Source: Acetobacter garciniae (lineage in GTDB: Bacteria; Pseudomonadota; Alphaproteobacteria; Acetobacterales; Acetobacteraceae). Taken from it: a DNA stretch of 64,000 nt. The notes beneath the pieces were generated by a model. The model had not been told where the DNA came from, searched no databases, and worked only from the letters and a program-made list of their open reading frames with translations. The stretch spans positions 434,001 to 498,000 of the forward strand of contig NZ_JAFVMH010000002.1 in NCBI RefSeq assembly GCF_017377735.1, written 5' to 3'. The translations under genes were made by a program, and so were the position numbers. Below, one piece after another: positions 41,393-51,201 of this stretch (its first letter is position 1; each line of letters starts with the position of its first letter).

Positions 41393-42649
41393 ATGAAAAT
41401 TCTTGTTCTGGGCAGCGGCGTCGTGGGCGTGACCTCGGCGTGGTACCTGGCGCGCGCCGGGCACGAGGTGACGGTGGTCGACCGGCAGGAAGCCGCCGGG
41501 CTTGAAACCAGCTTCGCCAATGCCGGGCAGGTTTCACCGGGGTATTCCTCCCCCTGGGCCGGGCCCGGTGTGCCGCTGAAAAGTGTCAAATGGCTGCTTA
41601 TGAAATACCGGCCCTTCGTGTTCTGGCCCATGCCGGATCCGCATTTGTGGCGCTGGCTGGTACAGATGCTCGAAAACTGCACGACCCCCGCCTATAACCG
41701 CAACAAGGGGCGCATGGTCCGCCTGGCTGAATACAGCCGCGACGTATTGCGCGATTTGCGGGCTGAAACCGGCATTACGTACGATGACCGCCAGCAGGGC
41801 ACCTTGCAGGTGTTCAGAACCGCCAAGCAGCTTGACAGCATCGCCTCCGACCTTGCCGTGCTGCGTCAGTACGACGTGCCGTACGAAGTCATGGACACGG
41901 CGGCCTGCGTGCGGGCCGAACCGGGGCTTGCGGCGTCAGCCCACAAGATCGTGGGGGGCCTGCGCCTGCCCGGTGACGAAACGGGGGATGCGTTCAAGTT
42001 CACGCAAAACCTGGCCGAAATGGCGCGTGCGGCCGGGGTGACGTTCCTGTACGGGACCACCATCCGCCGCATCCGTGCCGATGGCGGGCGTGTTACGGGG
42101 GTGGAAACCACACGCGGCGTGCTGACTGCCGATCGCTACGTGGCTACCATGGGCAGCTACACGCCTGCCCTGCTGCGCCCCCTAGGCATGCGTCTGCCGG
42201 TCTATCCGGTCAAGGGCTATTCGCTGACGGCCGATATTACGGATGCGGCCCGCGCTCCGGTCTCCACCATCATGGACGAGACGTTCAAGATCGCCATTAC
42301 CCGCCTGGGGGACCGCGTGCGCGTGGGGGGCACGGCGGAACTGGCCGGGTTCAGCCTGCGCCTGCGCGAACCCCGGCGCGCCACGCTGGAACATTCCGTG
42401 ACGGATATGTTTCCCGGCAGTTGCGACGTGTCCAAAGCCCTGTTCTGGACCGGCCTGCGGCCCATGACGCCCGACGGCACACCCGTGATCGGGCGCACCG
42501 CGCTGGAAAACCTGTACCTGAACACGGGCCATGGCACGCTTGGCTGGACCATGGCCTGCGGATCGGGTCGGGTGCTGGCCGATATCATGACCGGGCGCAC
42601 CCCCGATATCGCCTATGAAGATCTCAATATCTTCCGCTACGGCACGTAA
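41393..42649 (+). CDS. dadA: D-amino acid dehydrogenase small subunit
   Basis: FAD-dependent, membrane-associated dehydrogenase that oxidises D-alanine to pyruvate and ammonia and feeds electrons to the respiratory chain; 418 residues, as in E. coli DadA. Dinucleotide motif [28 protein letters not shown] at the N terminus, [24 protein letters not shown], and C-terminal [16 protein letters not shown] and [17 protein letters not shown]. Co-transcribed with alr. Confidence 0.96.
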   Translation: MKILVLGSGVVGVTSAWYLARAGHEVTVVDRQEAAGLETSFANAGQVSPGYSSPWAGPGVPLKSVKWLLMKYRPFVFWPMPDPHLWRWLVQMLENCTTPAYNRNKGRMVRLAEYSRDVLRDLRAETGITYDDRQQGTLQVFRTAKQLDSIASDLAVLRQYDVPYEVMDTAACVRAEPGLAASAHKIVGGLRLPGDETGDAFKFTQNLAEMARAAGVTFLYGTTIRRIRADGGRVTGVETTRGVLTADRYVATMGSYTPALLRPLGMRLPVYPVKGYSLTADITDAARAPVSTIMDETFKIAITRLGDRVRVGGTAELAGFSLRLREPRRATLEHSVTDMFPGSCDVSKALFWTGLRPMTPDGTPVIGRTALENLYLNTGHGTLGWTMACGSGRVLADIMTGRTPDIAYEDLNIFRYGT

Positions 42650-42808
42650 TCGCCCCTTCAGCGCCTCCAAAATGTCATAGATCGGGTAGCAGGGTTGTCT
42701 TTGTGGCGTCGGCGACAAATTTCAATCATGTGTTAACCTGCGTACAGGACGCCCCGCAGGGGGATTCCTGTTGGACGATGGCAAGGGCAGGACGGAGTAT
42801 GGGTTAAG

Positions 42809-44539
42809 GTGATAACGACCAAAACGACGAAAAGTGACATCGTACAGACAAAATGGCGGGCAGACAGACAGGTGCAGGCAGTGCCGTCTTCTGTGTCGAC
42901 AGGTGCGGGTAGAATTGCAAAAGGCCTGAGAGCCCTGGCTCTGGCCAGCGCCTTGACCGGCCTGGGCATTGGGCTGGTGCCCGGCGCCGCCCAGGCGCAG
43001 GTGGCGGCATCGGCCCAGGCATCGGCGGCCAGCCAGGCTGCGGCCCCTGCCGCGCGGGCCGTTCCCGCCGCCATGCACAAGTCTGGTGCCGAGCGTCCGC
43101 TTCCCGTTGCGGACAAGCCCCTGGTCGAAGACCTTGAACACCGGACATTCGACTGGTTCTGGGATTCGGCCGACCTGACCACCGGCCTGGTGCCCGATCG
43201 CTACCCGTCCGACCAGACCCAGAGCAGTGTTGCCTCGGTCGGCTTCGGGCTGACGGCTTACGGTATCGGGGTTTCGCGTGGCTATATCACGCGTGAGCAG
43301 GCGGTGGAGCGCACGCTGCTGACCCTGCGCACCCTGCTGCGCCTGCCCCAGAACGCAACGCAGGACCGGACAGCCGGGTATCACGGGTTTTTCTATCATT
43401 TTCTCGACCATAAAACCGGCATGCGCTTCAATCACGATACCGAACTTTCCAGCATCGATACGGCGTTGCTCATGCAGGGCGTGCTGTTCGCGCGCAGTTT
43501 CTATACGGCCGATACGGTGCAGGAACGCGAAATCCGCCAACTGGCCGATACGCTGTTCAACCGCGTGGACTGGCAGTGGATGCGTCGCCCCGACAACCGC
43601 ATGAGCATGGGCTGGTCGCCCGAGCATGGTTTTCTCGCCAATTACTGGGAAGGGTATAACGAGGGCATGATGCTCTATATCCTTGGCCTGGGGGCGACCC
43701 ATTCGCCGCTTGAACCCGCGTCATGGCAGGCCTGGCTTTCCACCAATGCGCAGCGCTGGGGCAAGTCCTACGGGCAGACCTTCCTTAACTTCGCGCCGCT
43801 GTTCGGGCACCAGTATACCCATGCCTGGATCGACTTTCGCGGAATCCGCGATGACTGGAGCCGCGAGAAACAGCTCGATTATTTCGAGAACAGCCGCCGC
43901 GCGGTCTATGCCCAGCGCAATTATGCCCAGGCCAATCCCGGCAAATGGCATGATTACGGCCCCAATGTCTGGGGTCTGACAGCAAGCGATGGCCCGGCCG
44001 AGACAACCCGCACGGAAGATGGCCAGCAGCGCAAGTTCATGAGCTATTCCGCCCGCGGCGTGGGGCGTGACTACACGCTTGATGACGGCACGCTTGCACC
44101 CACGGCGGCAGGTGGCTCCATCGCCTTCGCGCCCGAGATCGCCCTTCCCGCCCTGCGGACCATGAAAAACCGCTACGGCCAGCGCATTTACGGCCAGTAT
44201 GGCTTTGTGGATGCCTTCAACCCCAGCTACCACGAAAACGGGCAGCAGGATTTCTGGGCCGATAACACCTATCTGGGCATAGACCAGGGGCCGATCCTGC
44301 TGATGACGGAAAACTGGCGTACCGGCCTGGTATGGGACACCATGAAGACCAACGACGTGATCCGTCGGGGGCTGGAACGCGCGGGCTTTACCGGCGGCTG
44401 GCTGGGCAAGGGTGAACCCCAGGCCGTGCCCGCCCAGAATGGCGCACCCACCCATGCTTCCACCGGGACAGGGGCTGCCCACAAGGACTCGGCGGCGGCC
44501 GAGCCCGCGCATGCGCAGGGCACGCCGCAGGCGGGGTAA
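42809..44539 (+). CDS. Exported glycoamylase-family (PF10091, GH144-like) enzyme
   Basis: A 576-residue protein starting at GTG. A long polar N region is followed by a signal peptide (RALALASALTGLGIGLVPGAAQAQ). The (alpha/alpha)6 core, about residues 105-535, has LEHRTFDWFWDSAD, GLVPDRYP, SSIDTALLMQGVLFA, MSMGWSPEHGF, ANYWEGYNEGMMLYILGLGA, YGPNVWGLTASDGP, AFAPEIALPALR and GFVDAFNPS. The same fold is found in endo-beta-1,2-glucanases and in the last domain of cyclic beta-glucan synthase. A periplasmic beta-glucan hydrolase is likely; the substrate is unproven. Confidence 0.85.
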   Translation: MITTKTTKSDIVQTKWRADRQVQAVPSSVSTGAGRIAKGLRALALASALTGLGIGLVPGAAQAQVAASAQASAASQAAAPAARAVPAAMHKSGAERPLPVADKPLVEDLEHRTFDWFWDSADLTTGLVPDRYPSDQTQSSVASVGFGLTAYGIGVSRGYITREQAVERTLLTLRTLLRLPQNATQDRTAGYHGFFYHFLDHKTGMRFNHDTELSSIDTALLMQGVLFARSFYTADTVQEREIRQLADTLFNRVDWQWMRRPDNRMSMGWSPEHGFLANYWEGYNEGMMLYILGLGATHSPLEPASWQAWLSTNAQRWGKSYGQTFLNFAPLFGHQYTHAWIDFRGIRDDWSREKQLDYFENSRRAVYAQRNYAQANPGKWHDYGPNVWGLTASDGPAETTRTEDGQQRKFMSYSARGVGRDYTLDDGTLAPTAAGGSIAFAPEIALPALRTMKNRYGQRIYGQYGFVDAFNPSYHENGQQDFWADNTYLGIDQGPILLMTENWRTGLVWDTMKTNDVIRRGLERAGFTGGWLGKGEPQAVPAQNGAPTHASTGTGAAHKDSAAAEPAHAQGTPQAG

Positions 44540-44633
44540 GGCCGGTCACCTTGCCAGCCATGCACCCATCTGTGGTGGGTGCATGGCGCAAGGCTGGCGG
44601 GGTCCTGCTGCAAAGCAAACCATTTGATAAATA

Positions 44634-44714
44634 TAAAAGTTTTTGGGCGTCGCCTTTTTTCAAAAAGGTGACGTTCTTTGAAGCTTTTTGAAAAAAGCTT
44701 CACCAAAAACTTTT
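44634..44714 (-). repeat. Dispersed palindromic element, copy D
   Basis: The best preserved copy: TAAAAGTTTTTGGG, stem CGCCTTTTTT-C-AAAAAGGTGACG, stem GAAGCTTTTTGAAAAAAGCTTC, then CCAAAAACTTTT. Lies after the glycoamylase-family gene and before the bidirectional terminator, in a convergent junction. Confidence 0.92.
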
Positions 44715-44774
44715 CAGTATTGAATGGGATGTTTCGGGCAGGCTTTTGAACAGTCTCCCGCCTGTTCAGGCATA

Positions 44775-44828
44775 AAAAACAAGGGTGCGGGCGGCCTGTT
44801 TTACCAGCCTTCCCGCACCCTTGTTTTT
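44775..44828. terminator. Bidirectional intrinsic terminator
   Basis: A perfect 17-bp inverted repeat AAAAACAAGGGTGCGGG / CCCGCACCCTTGTTTTT with a 20-nt loop. The flanking A and T runs give a T-tract in both directions, so it can end both the glycoamylase transcript and the fumarase-VOC transcript. Confidence 0.93.
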
Positions 44829-44863
44829 GGTAATGCTGCCGGCATAGGCCGAGGCCTATCCGT

Positions 44864-45256
44864 TCAGCCCTGGTAGGACGCGATTTCGATCAGGTTTTCA
44901 TCCGGATCGTGGCAGTAGACGGAGGTAATGGGGCCGATGGCACCCAGCCGCGCCACTGGCCCTTCCACCACCCGCACGCCGCAGGCCCGCAGGTGGTCGA
45001 CCACGTCGTCACTGGTAATGGCCGCGATGAAGCACAGGTCGTTCCCGCCCGGCAGGGCATGGGTCGCGGTGTCCCACCCCTGGGCGTCATAGGGGCGCAG
45101 GTTCAGCTTCTGCCCGCCAAAGCGCAGGGCCGTGCGGTTGTTGCGGCCATATTCCTCCCGCTCCATGCCCAGCACGCGCTGGTACCACGAGGCGGAAATT
45201 TCCAGATCCCTGACAGTCAGGACAACATGGTCCAGACGATCCACTGTAAAGCGCAT
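44864..45256 (-). CDS. VOC family protein (glyoxalase/dioxygenase-like)
   Basis: A 130-residue vicinal-oxygen-chelate protein. First half RLDHVVLTVRDLEISASWYQRVLGM (with metal-ligand His), second half GNDLCFIAA...VVDHLRACGVRVVEGPV, GPITSVYCHDPDENLIEIASY (with the Glu ligand). It resembles the YaeR/virulence-protein branch. The reaction is unknown. It follows the fumarase gene by 90 bp on the same strand and is probably co-transcribed. Confidence 0.88.
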   Translation of the reverse strand: MRFTVDRLDHVVLTVRDLEISASWYQRVLGMEREEYGRNNRTALRFGGQKLNLRPYDAQGWDTATHALPGGNDLCFIAAITSDDVVDHLRACGVRVVEGPVARLGAIGPITSVYCHDPDENLIEIASYQG

Positions 45257-45345
45257 GAAACCGCACCACTCCTTTTCTGTCGGCCCTTCCGTCAGGGAAG
45301 GGCCGCACCCTCTGGCACGGGGCCGCTGTAAGGGCCCCGCCGGGT

Positions 45346-46998
45346 TTACAGTTCAGCGTAGAAGTCGTTGCCCTTGTCATCAATAACAATAAAGGCGGGG
45401 AAGTCTTCCACTTCGATCTTCCAGACCGCTTCCATGCCCAGTTCGGGATATTCCAGAACCTCCACCTTGCGGATGCAGTCCTTGGCCAGGCGTGCCGCCG
45501 GACCGCCGACGGAGCCGAGGTAGAAGCCGCCATATTTCTGGCAGGCATCGCGCACGGCCTTGGAACGGTTGCCCTTGGCCAGCATCACGTAAGACCCGCC
45601 ATTGGCCTGCAATTCGGCCACGTAGGAATCCATCCGCCCCGCCGTGGTGGGGCCGAAGGAGCCTGTGGGCATGCCTTCGGGGGTCTTGGCCGGGCCTGCG
45701 TAATAGACCGGATGGTCCTTGAGGTATTGCGGCAGGCCTTCCCCACGCTGCAGCCGTTCGCGGAACTTGGCATGGGCGATATCGCGCGCCACAACCACCG
45801 TGCCGGTCAGCGCCAGCCGGGTCTTGACCGGGTATTTGGACAGTTCGGCCCGGATTTCGTCCATCGGGCGGTTCAGGTCGATCTTGACGGCCTCGCCTTC
45901 CAGATGTTCGTCCGTGGTTTCGGGCAGGAAGCGCGCGGGGTCATGTTCGAGTTCTTCGAGAAAGAAGCCCTCCGCCGTGATCTTGGCCTTGATCTGCCGG
46001 TCGGCCGAGCAGGAAACGCCAATGCCCACGGGCAGGGATGCACCATGCCGGGGCAGGCGGACCACGCGCACGTCATGGCAGAAATACTTGCCGCCGAACT
46101 GCGCGCCAATGCCCAGCTTGCGGGTCAGTTCCAGCACCTTGGCTTCCATGTCCACATCGCGGAAGGCATGGCCCGTAATGTCGCCCTTGGTGGGCAGGGC
46201 GTCATACCAGTGGGTGGATGCCAGCTTGACGGTCTTGAGCGTCTGCTCGGCCGACATGCCGCCAATGACAATGGCCAGGTGGTAGGGCGGGCACGCCGAC
46301 GTGCCCAGCGTGCGCACCTTGGTGTCCAGCCAGTCCAGCAACTGCTGTTCCGACCCCAGCAGGGCGCGCGTTTCCTGGAACAAAAAGGTCTTGTTGGCCG
46401 AACCACCCCCTTTGGCGACGAACATCATGTCGAATTCTTCGTCATGCTCGCCGGCGGGGCTTGCGAAAATATCGCACTGCACGGGCAGGTTGGTGCCGGT
46501 GTTCTTTTCCTCGAACATGGTCAGCGGCGCCATCTGCGAATAGCGCAGGTTGGTGCGGGTATAGGTTTCGTACACCCCCTTGGAGAACGCGATTTCCTCG
46601 TTCCCGTCCACCCAGACGCGCTGGCCCTTCTTGCCGAAGACAATGGCCGTGCCCGTATCCTGGCACATGGGCAGCACCCCGCCCGCCGCGATACAGGCGT
46701 TCTGCAACAGGTCCAGGGCCACGAAGCGGTCATTGTCCGAGGCTTCGGGGTCCTTGAGGATGGCGGCCAGTTTTTCCAGGTGCGAGGCCCGCAGGAAATG
46801 CGCCACCTCGTGAAAGGCCTGGGCCGTCATTTCGGTCAGGGCTTCGGGTGCGATATGCAGCACGGTCTTGCCGCCGCATTGCGAGGTGCTGACACCTGAG
46901 AGAGCAAGCTTGCGGTAGGTCGTGGTGTCCTTGCCCATGGGGAAAAGGGGCGAGTACACAAATTCGGGAAGAGGGGGGCGAGGGGGCTGGCTGGTCAT
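45346..46998 (-). CDS. fumA: Fumarate hydratase, class I (4Fe-4S)
   Basis: Oxygen-sensitive iron-sulfur fumarase of the TCA cycle, 550 residues, as E. coli FumA/FumB. N-terminal catalytic domain with [30 protein letters not shown] and [16 protein letters not shown]; the ligand cysteines lie in these blocks. C-terminal domain with the swivel motif [26 protein letters not shown] and [31 protein letters not shown]. Together with acnA this window supplies two iron-sulfur TCA hydratases. Confidence 0.96.
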   Translation of the reverse strand: MTSQPPRPPLPEFVYSPLFPMGKDTTTYRKLALSGVSTSQCGGKTVLHIAPEALTEMTAQAFHEVAHFLRASHLEKLAAILKDPEASDNDRFVALDLLQNACIAAGGVLPMCQDTGTAIVFGKKGQRVWVDGNEEIAFSKGVYETYTRTNLRYSQMAPLTMFEEKNTGTNLPVQCDIFASPAGEHDEEFDMMFVAKGGGSANKTFLFQETRALLGSEQQLLDWLDTKVRTLGTSACPPYHLAIVIGGMSAEQTLKTVKLASTHWYDALPTKGDITGHAFRDVDMEAKVLELTRKLGIGAQFGGKYFCHDVRVVRLPRHGASLPVGIGVSCSADRQIKAKITAEGFFLEELEHDPARFLPETTDEHLEGEAVKIDLNRPMDEIRAELSKYPVKTRLALTGTVVVARDIAHAKFRERLQRGEGLPQYLKDHPVYYAGPAKTPEGMPTGSFGPTTAGRMDSYVAELQANGGSYVMLAKGNRSKAVRDACQKYGGFYLGSVGGPAARLAKDCIRKVEVLEYPELGMEAVWKIEVEDFPAFIVIDDKGNDFYAEL

Positions 46999-47042
46999 GG
47001 TCTTGTCTGTTCTCCCATAGGCCGTTGCCCCCTGGCGGGGGG

Positions 47043-47519
47043 TCAGGCTGGTGATGGTCCTTTCCTGCGGAACGCGTCAAGGCTGACAACCTGGGAGGCT
47101 GCGTCCTCTTCCGGCTCGCCTGCCTCGAACTGCAGGCTGAAGCGGATGGACGGGTCCGCGAACCCCGTAATGGCCCGCACGGGAATGACCAGGATCGAGC
47201 CAACACCCCCGAAGGACAGGCCGACGGAGACAGTGCCTGCCGCGCGGTCCACCTTCAGGTCCCAGAACTGGTGTTGCAGCACGATGGTCATTTCATGCGG
47301 GTACTGGGCGCGGAGCCGAGAGGGAATATCCACCCCCGGGAAGTCCGTCAGGAATGTCAGATAGAAATGGTGCTCTCCTGCAAGCCCTTCACGGCTCACA
47401 TGTTCGAGTGCGCTCAGCATCACGCCGCGATAGGCGTCGTCCAGCCAGTGGTCATAGGGCAACAGGCTGGTGGACGGGAATGTCTCATCCCCGCTGGTGT
47501 GGTCATGGTCATCAGCCAT
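47043..47519 (-). CDS. sspB: ClpXP adaptor SspB (alpha-proteobacterial type)
   Basis: A 158-residue protein with the SspB beta-sheet core: [87 protein letters not shown]. It matches the alpha-proteobacterial SspB branch. It tethers ssrA-tagged proteins to ClpX. The C-terminal tail (residues about 120-158) ends [16 protein letters not shown] and likely holds the ClpX-binding module. The tmRNA gene lies just upstream on the same strand. Confidence 0.9.
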   Translation of the reverse strand: MADDHDHTSGDETFPSTSLLPYDHWLDDAYRGVMLSALEHVSREGLAGEHHFYLTFLTDFPGVDIPSRLRAQYPHEMTIVLQHQFWDLKVDRAAGTVSVGLSFGGVGSILVIPVRAITGFADPSIRFSLQFEAGEPEEDAASQVVSLDAFRRKGPSPA

Positions 47520-47849
47520 GCTGGTCTCCCGTTATGGTCTTCTTGCTGGTCCTGGTCATGCCGGGTGCCCGCTGGGCCGGCCCTGGCTGCGTGGCCATCA
47601 GCCATGCGCGAAAGGTGGGGCCAGTGCAACCCGCCCGAGCGCTCCTTTTACCATATCCCGGCCCCTGCCGCGACCGTTCAGGTGCCGCCAGACGCCAGCC
47701 CCGGGCCAAAAAACCGGGACACGGGCCGAAAAAAACAGGCGATGGAGAAAAATGGCCCGGGCAATGCCGCGCAGGCCGGCCGCAACAACGCTCTCCCGCC
47801 CGGTGGTGGGGCAGGACCCTGCCGCGCAGACGGCCATAGGCTGGAAGTG

Positions 47850-48150
47850 TTGCAAGAGGTGGGAGGGCTTCTGTTGCCCGGTGCCCTCCCGAACCGCGCT
47901 TATCGCTTATGCAGCGACAGCGAGCACCTCAGAGTTATCATTGGCACTTGTGAAAATAGCCCGATATCGGTGGTACAATGCCGAGCAAAAAAAGTGTCTT
48001 TACTGCGCGTGTCGAGCCTGTTTCGTCCCCTGCGATCCGGAGCATACCTGCCCGGATACATGGTGGAGACGCCGGGTACCGCCCCCGGGTCCACTACGCC
48101 TATGCCACACCCCGTTTATTGCCATAGCCGCAAGAAATCTTCCGGCACCC
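47850..48150 (-). ncRNA. ssrA: tmRNA, circularly permuted two-piece form
   Basis: On the minus strand the acceptor piece comes first, ending CGTCTCC-A-CCA at 48061. A roughly 30-nt spacer (48060-48031) containing ATCCGG / CCGGAT follows. Then the coding piece starts GGGGACGAAACAGG at 48030. GGGGACG pairs with CGTCTCC over 7 bp with a U-G at the third pair, the alanine identity element. The tag frame at 47945-47907 reads ANDNSEVLAVAA and stop, with GCC as resume codon. A GGGAGGGC / GCCCTCCC hairpin (47890-47861) closes the coding piece. Outer ends are approximate. Confidence 0.93.
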
Positions 48151-48304
48151 GAAACATAGGCACCCCTTGGGCCCAATGCAAGCACGCACGGGGCTTTTGC
48201 CCCTTTTATCCCGCTGGGCTAGCCTGTACAAGCGCCCGGCGCGCCCCGGTCTGAGCCGGCCCGGGCGCGCTTTGTTGCAGCCCAGCATGGTGGAGGCCCC
48301 GCGC

Positions 48305-49213
48305 ATGTCCCTGACCGAAGACCAACGCGCGGAAATTGCCGCGCACGCGCAAGACACCCAGCCCACCCGCAGGCCCACCGTGCCCGCGCTGGAGACACTT
48401 TTGTACCAGCCGCTCGAGGTGCTGGACCACGGTTTCCTGCGGGTGATCGATTACATGGGCGATGACGCCGCCATTGTGCAGGCGGCCCGTGTTTCCTACG
48501 GCCGGGGCACGCGCAAGGTGTCGGAAGATGCGGGGCTGATCCGCTATCTCATGCGGCATCGCCATTCCTCGCCGTTCGAGATGTGTGAGATCAAGTTCCA
48601 CGTCAAACTGCCCATTTTCATCGCCCGGCAGTGGATTCGCCATCGCATGGCCAGCGTGAACGAATATTCCGCCCGCTATTCGATTCTCGACCGGGAATTC
48701 TACCTGCCCGCACCCGAACACATGGCCGTGCAGAGCGAGGTGAACCGCCAGGGGCGGGGCGATGTCCTGGCCCCGCAGCAGGCGGCCGAGGTGCTGGATA
48801 TCCTGCGTGATGACGCCATGCGCACCTATCGCGATTACGAACGCATGCTCGATGCCGATCAGGGCTTTGGCCTGGCGCGCGAGCTTGCGCGCATCAACCT
48901 GACGCTGAACACCTATACCCAGTGGTACTGGAAGACCGACCTGCATAATCTCATGCACTTCCTGGCCCTGCGCATAGACCCGCACGCCCAGTACGAAATT
49001 CGCGTCTATGCCGAGGAAATGCTGAAAATCCTGCATGCCTGGGTGCCGCAGACGGCGGCCGCGTTCGAGGAATACCGGCGCGGTGCCGTCACGTTCTCGG
49101 CCACCATGCTTTCGGTCCTGCGCCGCATGCTGGCGGGCGAGGTGGTGGAACAGCCCGCATCGGGCCTGTCGCGCCGCGAATGGGACGAGATGATGGCGAC
49201 CCTGAAGGGCTGA
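48305..49213 (+). CDS. thyX: FAD-dependent thymidylate synthase
   Basis: Flavin-dependent enzyme making dTMP from dUMP with methylene-tetrahydrofolate, 302 residues. The ThyX motif RHR-x7-S is present as [11 protein letters not shown] (112-122), with [24 protein letters not shown] before it and [23 protein letters not shown] later. The ATG at MSLTEDQ has a GGAGG Shine-Dalgarno 9 nt upstream. Divergent from ssrA. Confidence 0.96.
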   Translation: MSLTEDQRAEIAAHAQDTQPTRRPTVPALETLLYQPLEVLDHGFLRVIDYMGDDAAIVQAARVSYGRGTRKVSEDAGLIRYLMRHRHSSPFEMCEIKFHVKLPIFIARQWIRHRMASVNEYSARYSILDREFYLPAPEHMAVQSEVNRQGRGDVLAPQQAAEVLDILRDDAMRTYRDYERMLDADQGFGLARELARINLTLNTYTQWYWKTDLHNLMHFLALRIDPHAQYEIRVYAEEMLKILHAWVPQTAAAFEEYRRGAVTFSATMLSVLRRMLAGEVVEQPASGLSRREWDEMMATLKG

Positions 49214-49653
49214 AACCGCGTGGCGCATGGGGCACGCGGGGGCCCGACCCGTGTTCCCACGGTTTTCCGGCTTTTTTGCCCCGGGCGTTGCGTCTTCGCG
49301 CAGCGTTATGGCGTTATAAAGGGGTGGGCGGTTAGTCTCCCATGGGGTGCTGGTTCATCTCCGGCACTCTCGCATAGTCGGAGGAGCCCATGCCCATGCC
49401 CCTGAATTCCGCACCCATCAGTGTTTTCTTCCGGCCAGCCATGCTGCCCCGGCACCGCACAAGCGCGGTGGGGGCGGGGCGCCAAGCCGGGAAGTCCAGC
49501 CCCGATGCCGCCTGCCACACCGCACCGCGTCCTGCTCCATGGTCCCGTCTTCGGGCCTGCCTGCCGGGCACGGCGTTCGGGCTTTCAGCGCGCGGCATGT
49601 CTGGTTCGCGGTGGCAGGCCCGCGCGCTTATTCCGGCTGGTTCTGCCCGGGGA
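49214..49653. other. 440-bp gap after thyX
   Basis: No supported gene. A TATAAA lies at about 49315, but without a well-spaced -35. A longer upstream reading of the next gene is open through this stretch but lacks a Shine-Dalgarno and would place the signal peptide internally. Confidence 0.45.
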
Positions 49654-49977
49654 ATGACGTGGCGGACTGTGCGGGCAGCCGTTTGCGTGGTGGTCGGTCT
49701 GGCAGCCTGCGGGTTGGGCCCCGTGGGGCCTGCCCATGCCCAGACGGAACGCGAGCGGCAGACCCAGGCCTGCCGGGGGGATGCGGTGCGGCTGTGCACG
49801 CTGGCCATTCCGAACGAGGAAAAAATTACCCGCTGCATGGAACGCAAGCGCGACCAGCTCAGCCCGGCCTGCAAGGTTTACTTCACGCAAGGTGGGCAAA
49901 AATCCGGGCCCAACAAGGGCGGGGCGGGCAAAGCTGGAGCGGGCAGGAATTCTTCCAGGGCAGGCAGTCGCAAATAG
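49654..49977 (+). CDS. Small exported Cys-rich-repeat protein
   Basis: A 107-residue protein with a signal peptide (AAVCVVVGLAACGLGPVGPAHAQ, cleavage after AHA). One cysteine-rich repeat follows, TQACRGDAVRLCTLAIPNEEKITRCMERKRDQLSPACKVYF. Its four cysteines and spacing resemble the GLG1/Cys-rich FGFR repeat found singly in many proteobacterial exported proteins. The C-terminal 35 residues are a Gly/Lys/Ser-rich tail. The start is uncertain (GGGGA is very close to the ATG). Function unknown. Confidence 0.65.
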   Translation: MTWRTVRAAVCVVVGLAACGLGPVGPAHAQTERERQTQACRGDAVRLCTLAIPNEEKITRCMERKRDQLSPACKVYFTQGGQKSGPNKGGAGKAGAGRNSSRAGSRK

Positions 49978-50040
49978 CCTGCGCCACCGGTCCGTGCCGT
50001 TGCCCGCACGGGGGGTCCCGCGCGGACCCGGGGCGTGTTT

Positions 50041-51201
50041 TCAGGCCCGGTGCATCGCGCGCACGGCCTGGGCTACGGTATGGGCAATGCGCCGCCAGGC
50101 CTTGCCCCCTTCGCTTTCGGGCGCGCCGATCACCACCGGCACCCCGGCATCGCCACTGGCGCGGATATCGGCCAGTAGCGGAACCTCCCCCAGGAAGGGC
50201 ACGCCCAGCGTCTGCGCTTCCTGCCGCGCGCCGCCATGGCCGAACAGTTCGGTATTGTGGCCGCAGTTCGGGCAGCAGAAATAGGACATGTTCTCCACCA
50301 GCCCCAGAACGGGGATCTGGAGCTTTTCGAACATGCTGACCGCTCGGCGCGCATCGATCAGGGCGATATCCTGCGGGGTGGACACGATCACGGCGCCGGC
50401 CAGCGGCACTTTCTGTGTCAGGGTCAGTTGCGCATCCCCCGTGCCGGGGGGCAGGTCCACCACCAGCACGTCCAGCGTACCCCAGTTCACATCGCCCAGA
50501 AGCTGGTTGACCGCGCCCATGACCATGGGACCACGCCAGATCATGGCGGCTTTTTCATCCACCAGCATGCCAAGGGACATGGCGGTAATGCCCCAGGCCG
50601 CCACGGGCTGAAGCACGCCATCCACCACATCCGGCCTTGCGTTCGCGCCCAGCATGCGGTGCAGCGACGGGCCGTGGATATCGGCGTCCATCAGGCCGGT
50701 TTTCAGCCCTTCCATGCCCAGCCCCACCGCCAGGTTGACCGCGGTGGTGGACTTGCCGACCCCACCCTTGCCCGACGCCACGGCAATGACGGTTTTCACC
50801 CCGGCCAGGATCGGCCCCTGCTGGGCTGTGCCACCCAAGGGCCGGTGCCCTCCGCCCGCATTGCCTGCGCCACCCCTTGCGGCACTTCCCGCGCCACCCG
50901 GCGCACCACCGGGCGGCGGCGCGCTGGCGGGGGCCCCAGCGGGGCGGTGGGCGGTCAGGACAATGCTCGCACTCTTCACCCCGGGCAGCGTTTCGACCTG
51001 GCGGGCGGCGTCGGGGCACAGGGCGGCCAGGGCCTGCGCGCTCTCCCGCGGGACAGCCAGTGTCAGCACCAGCCTGCCGCCATCCAGCGTGCAGGCCTGG
51101 ATTGTCCCTTCCTGCGCCAGAGAAAGCCCGGTGCGCGGGTCACGGGCCCGGTGCAGGGCCTGGGTGATGTCATCGGAAGAAAAGGGGAGGTCGTGCGCCA
51201 A
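50041..51201 (-). CDS. apbC: Mrp/NBP35 family Fe-S cluster carrier ATPase
   Basis: P-loop scaffold that binds and transfers iron-sulfur clusters, 386 residues. N-terminal MIP18-type domain (about 1-85), a Gly/Ala/Pro-rich linker (about 88-125), then the ATPase with the deviant Walker A SGKGGVGKST, DADIHGPS, DLPPGTGD and the cluster-binding pair CPNCGH. May support AcnA, FumA and IlvD, all iron-sulfur dehydratases in this window; that link is inference. Confidence 0.94.
   Translation of the reverse strand: MAHDLPFSSDDITQALHRARDPRTGLSLAQEGTIQACTLDGGRLVLTLAVPRESAQALAALCPDAARQVETLPGVKSASIVLTAHRPAGAPASAPPPGGAPGGAGSAARGGAGNAGGGHRPLGGTAQQGPILAGVKTVIAVASGKGGVGKSTTAVNLAVGLGMEGLKTGLMDADIHGPSLHRMLGANARPDVVDGVLQPVAAWGITAMSLGMLVDEKAAMIWRGPMVMGAVNQLLGDVNWGTLDVLVVDLPPGTGDAQLTLTQKVPLAGAVIVSTPQDIALIDARRAVSMFEKLQIPVLGLVENMSYFCCPNCGHNTELFGHGGARQEAQTLGVPFLGEVPLLADIRASGDAGVPVVIGAPESEGGKAWRRIAHTVAQAVRAMHRA

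Noticed and set aside
48190-48210. GGGGC-TTTT-GCCCC hairpin with TTTTA, read as a plus-strand terminator
   Set aside because: No plus-strand gene ends upstream of it; it more likely lies in the promoter/leader region of ssrA on the other strand.
49347-50339. Plus-strand open frame of 330 codons overlapping the Cys-rich protein and the end of apbC
   Set aside because: Runs out of frame through the Cys-rich gene and antisense to apbC; Arg/Ala/Gly-rich noise.
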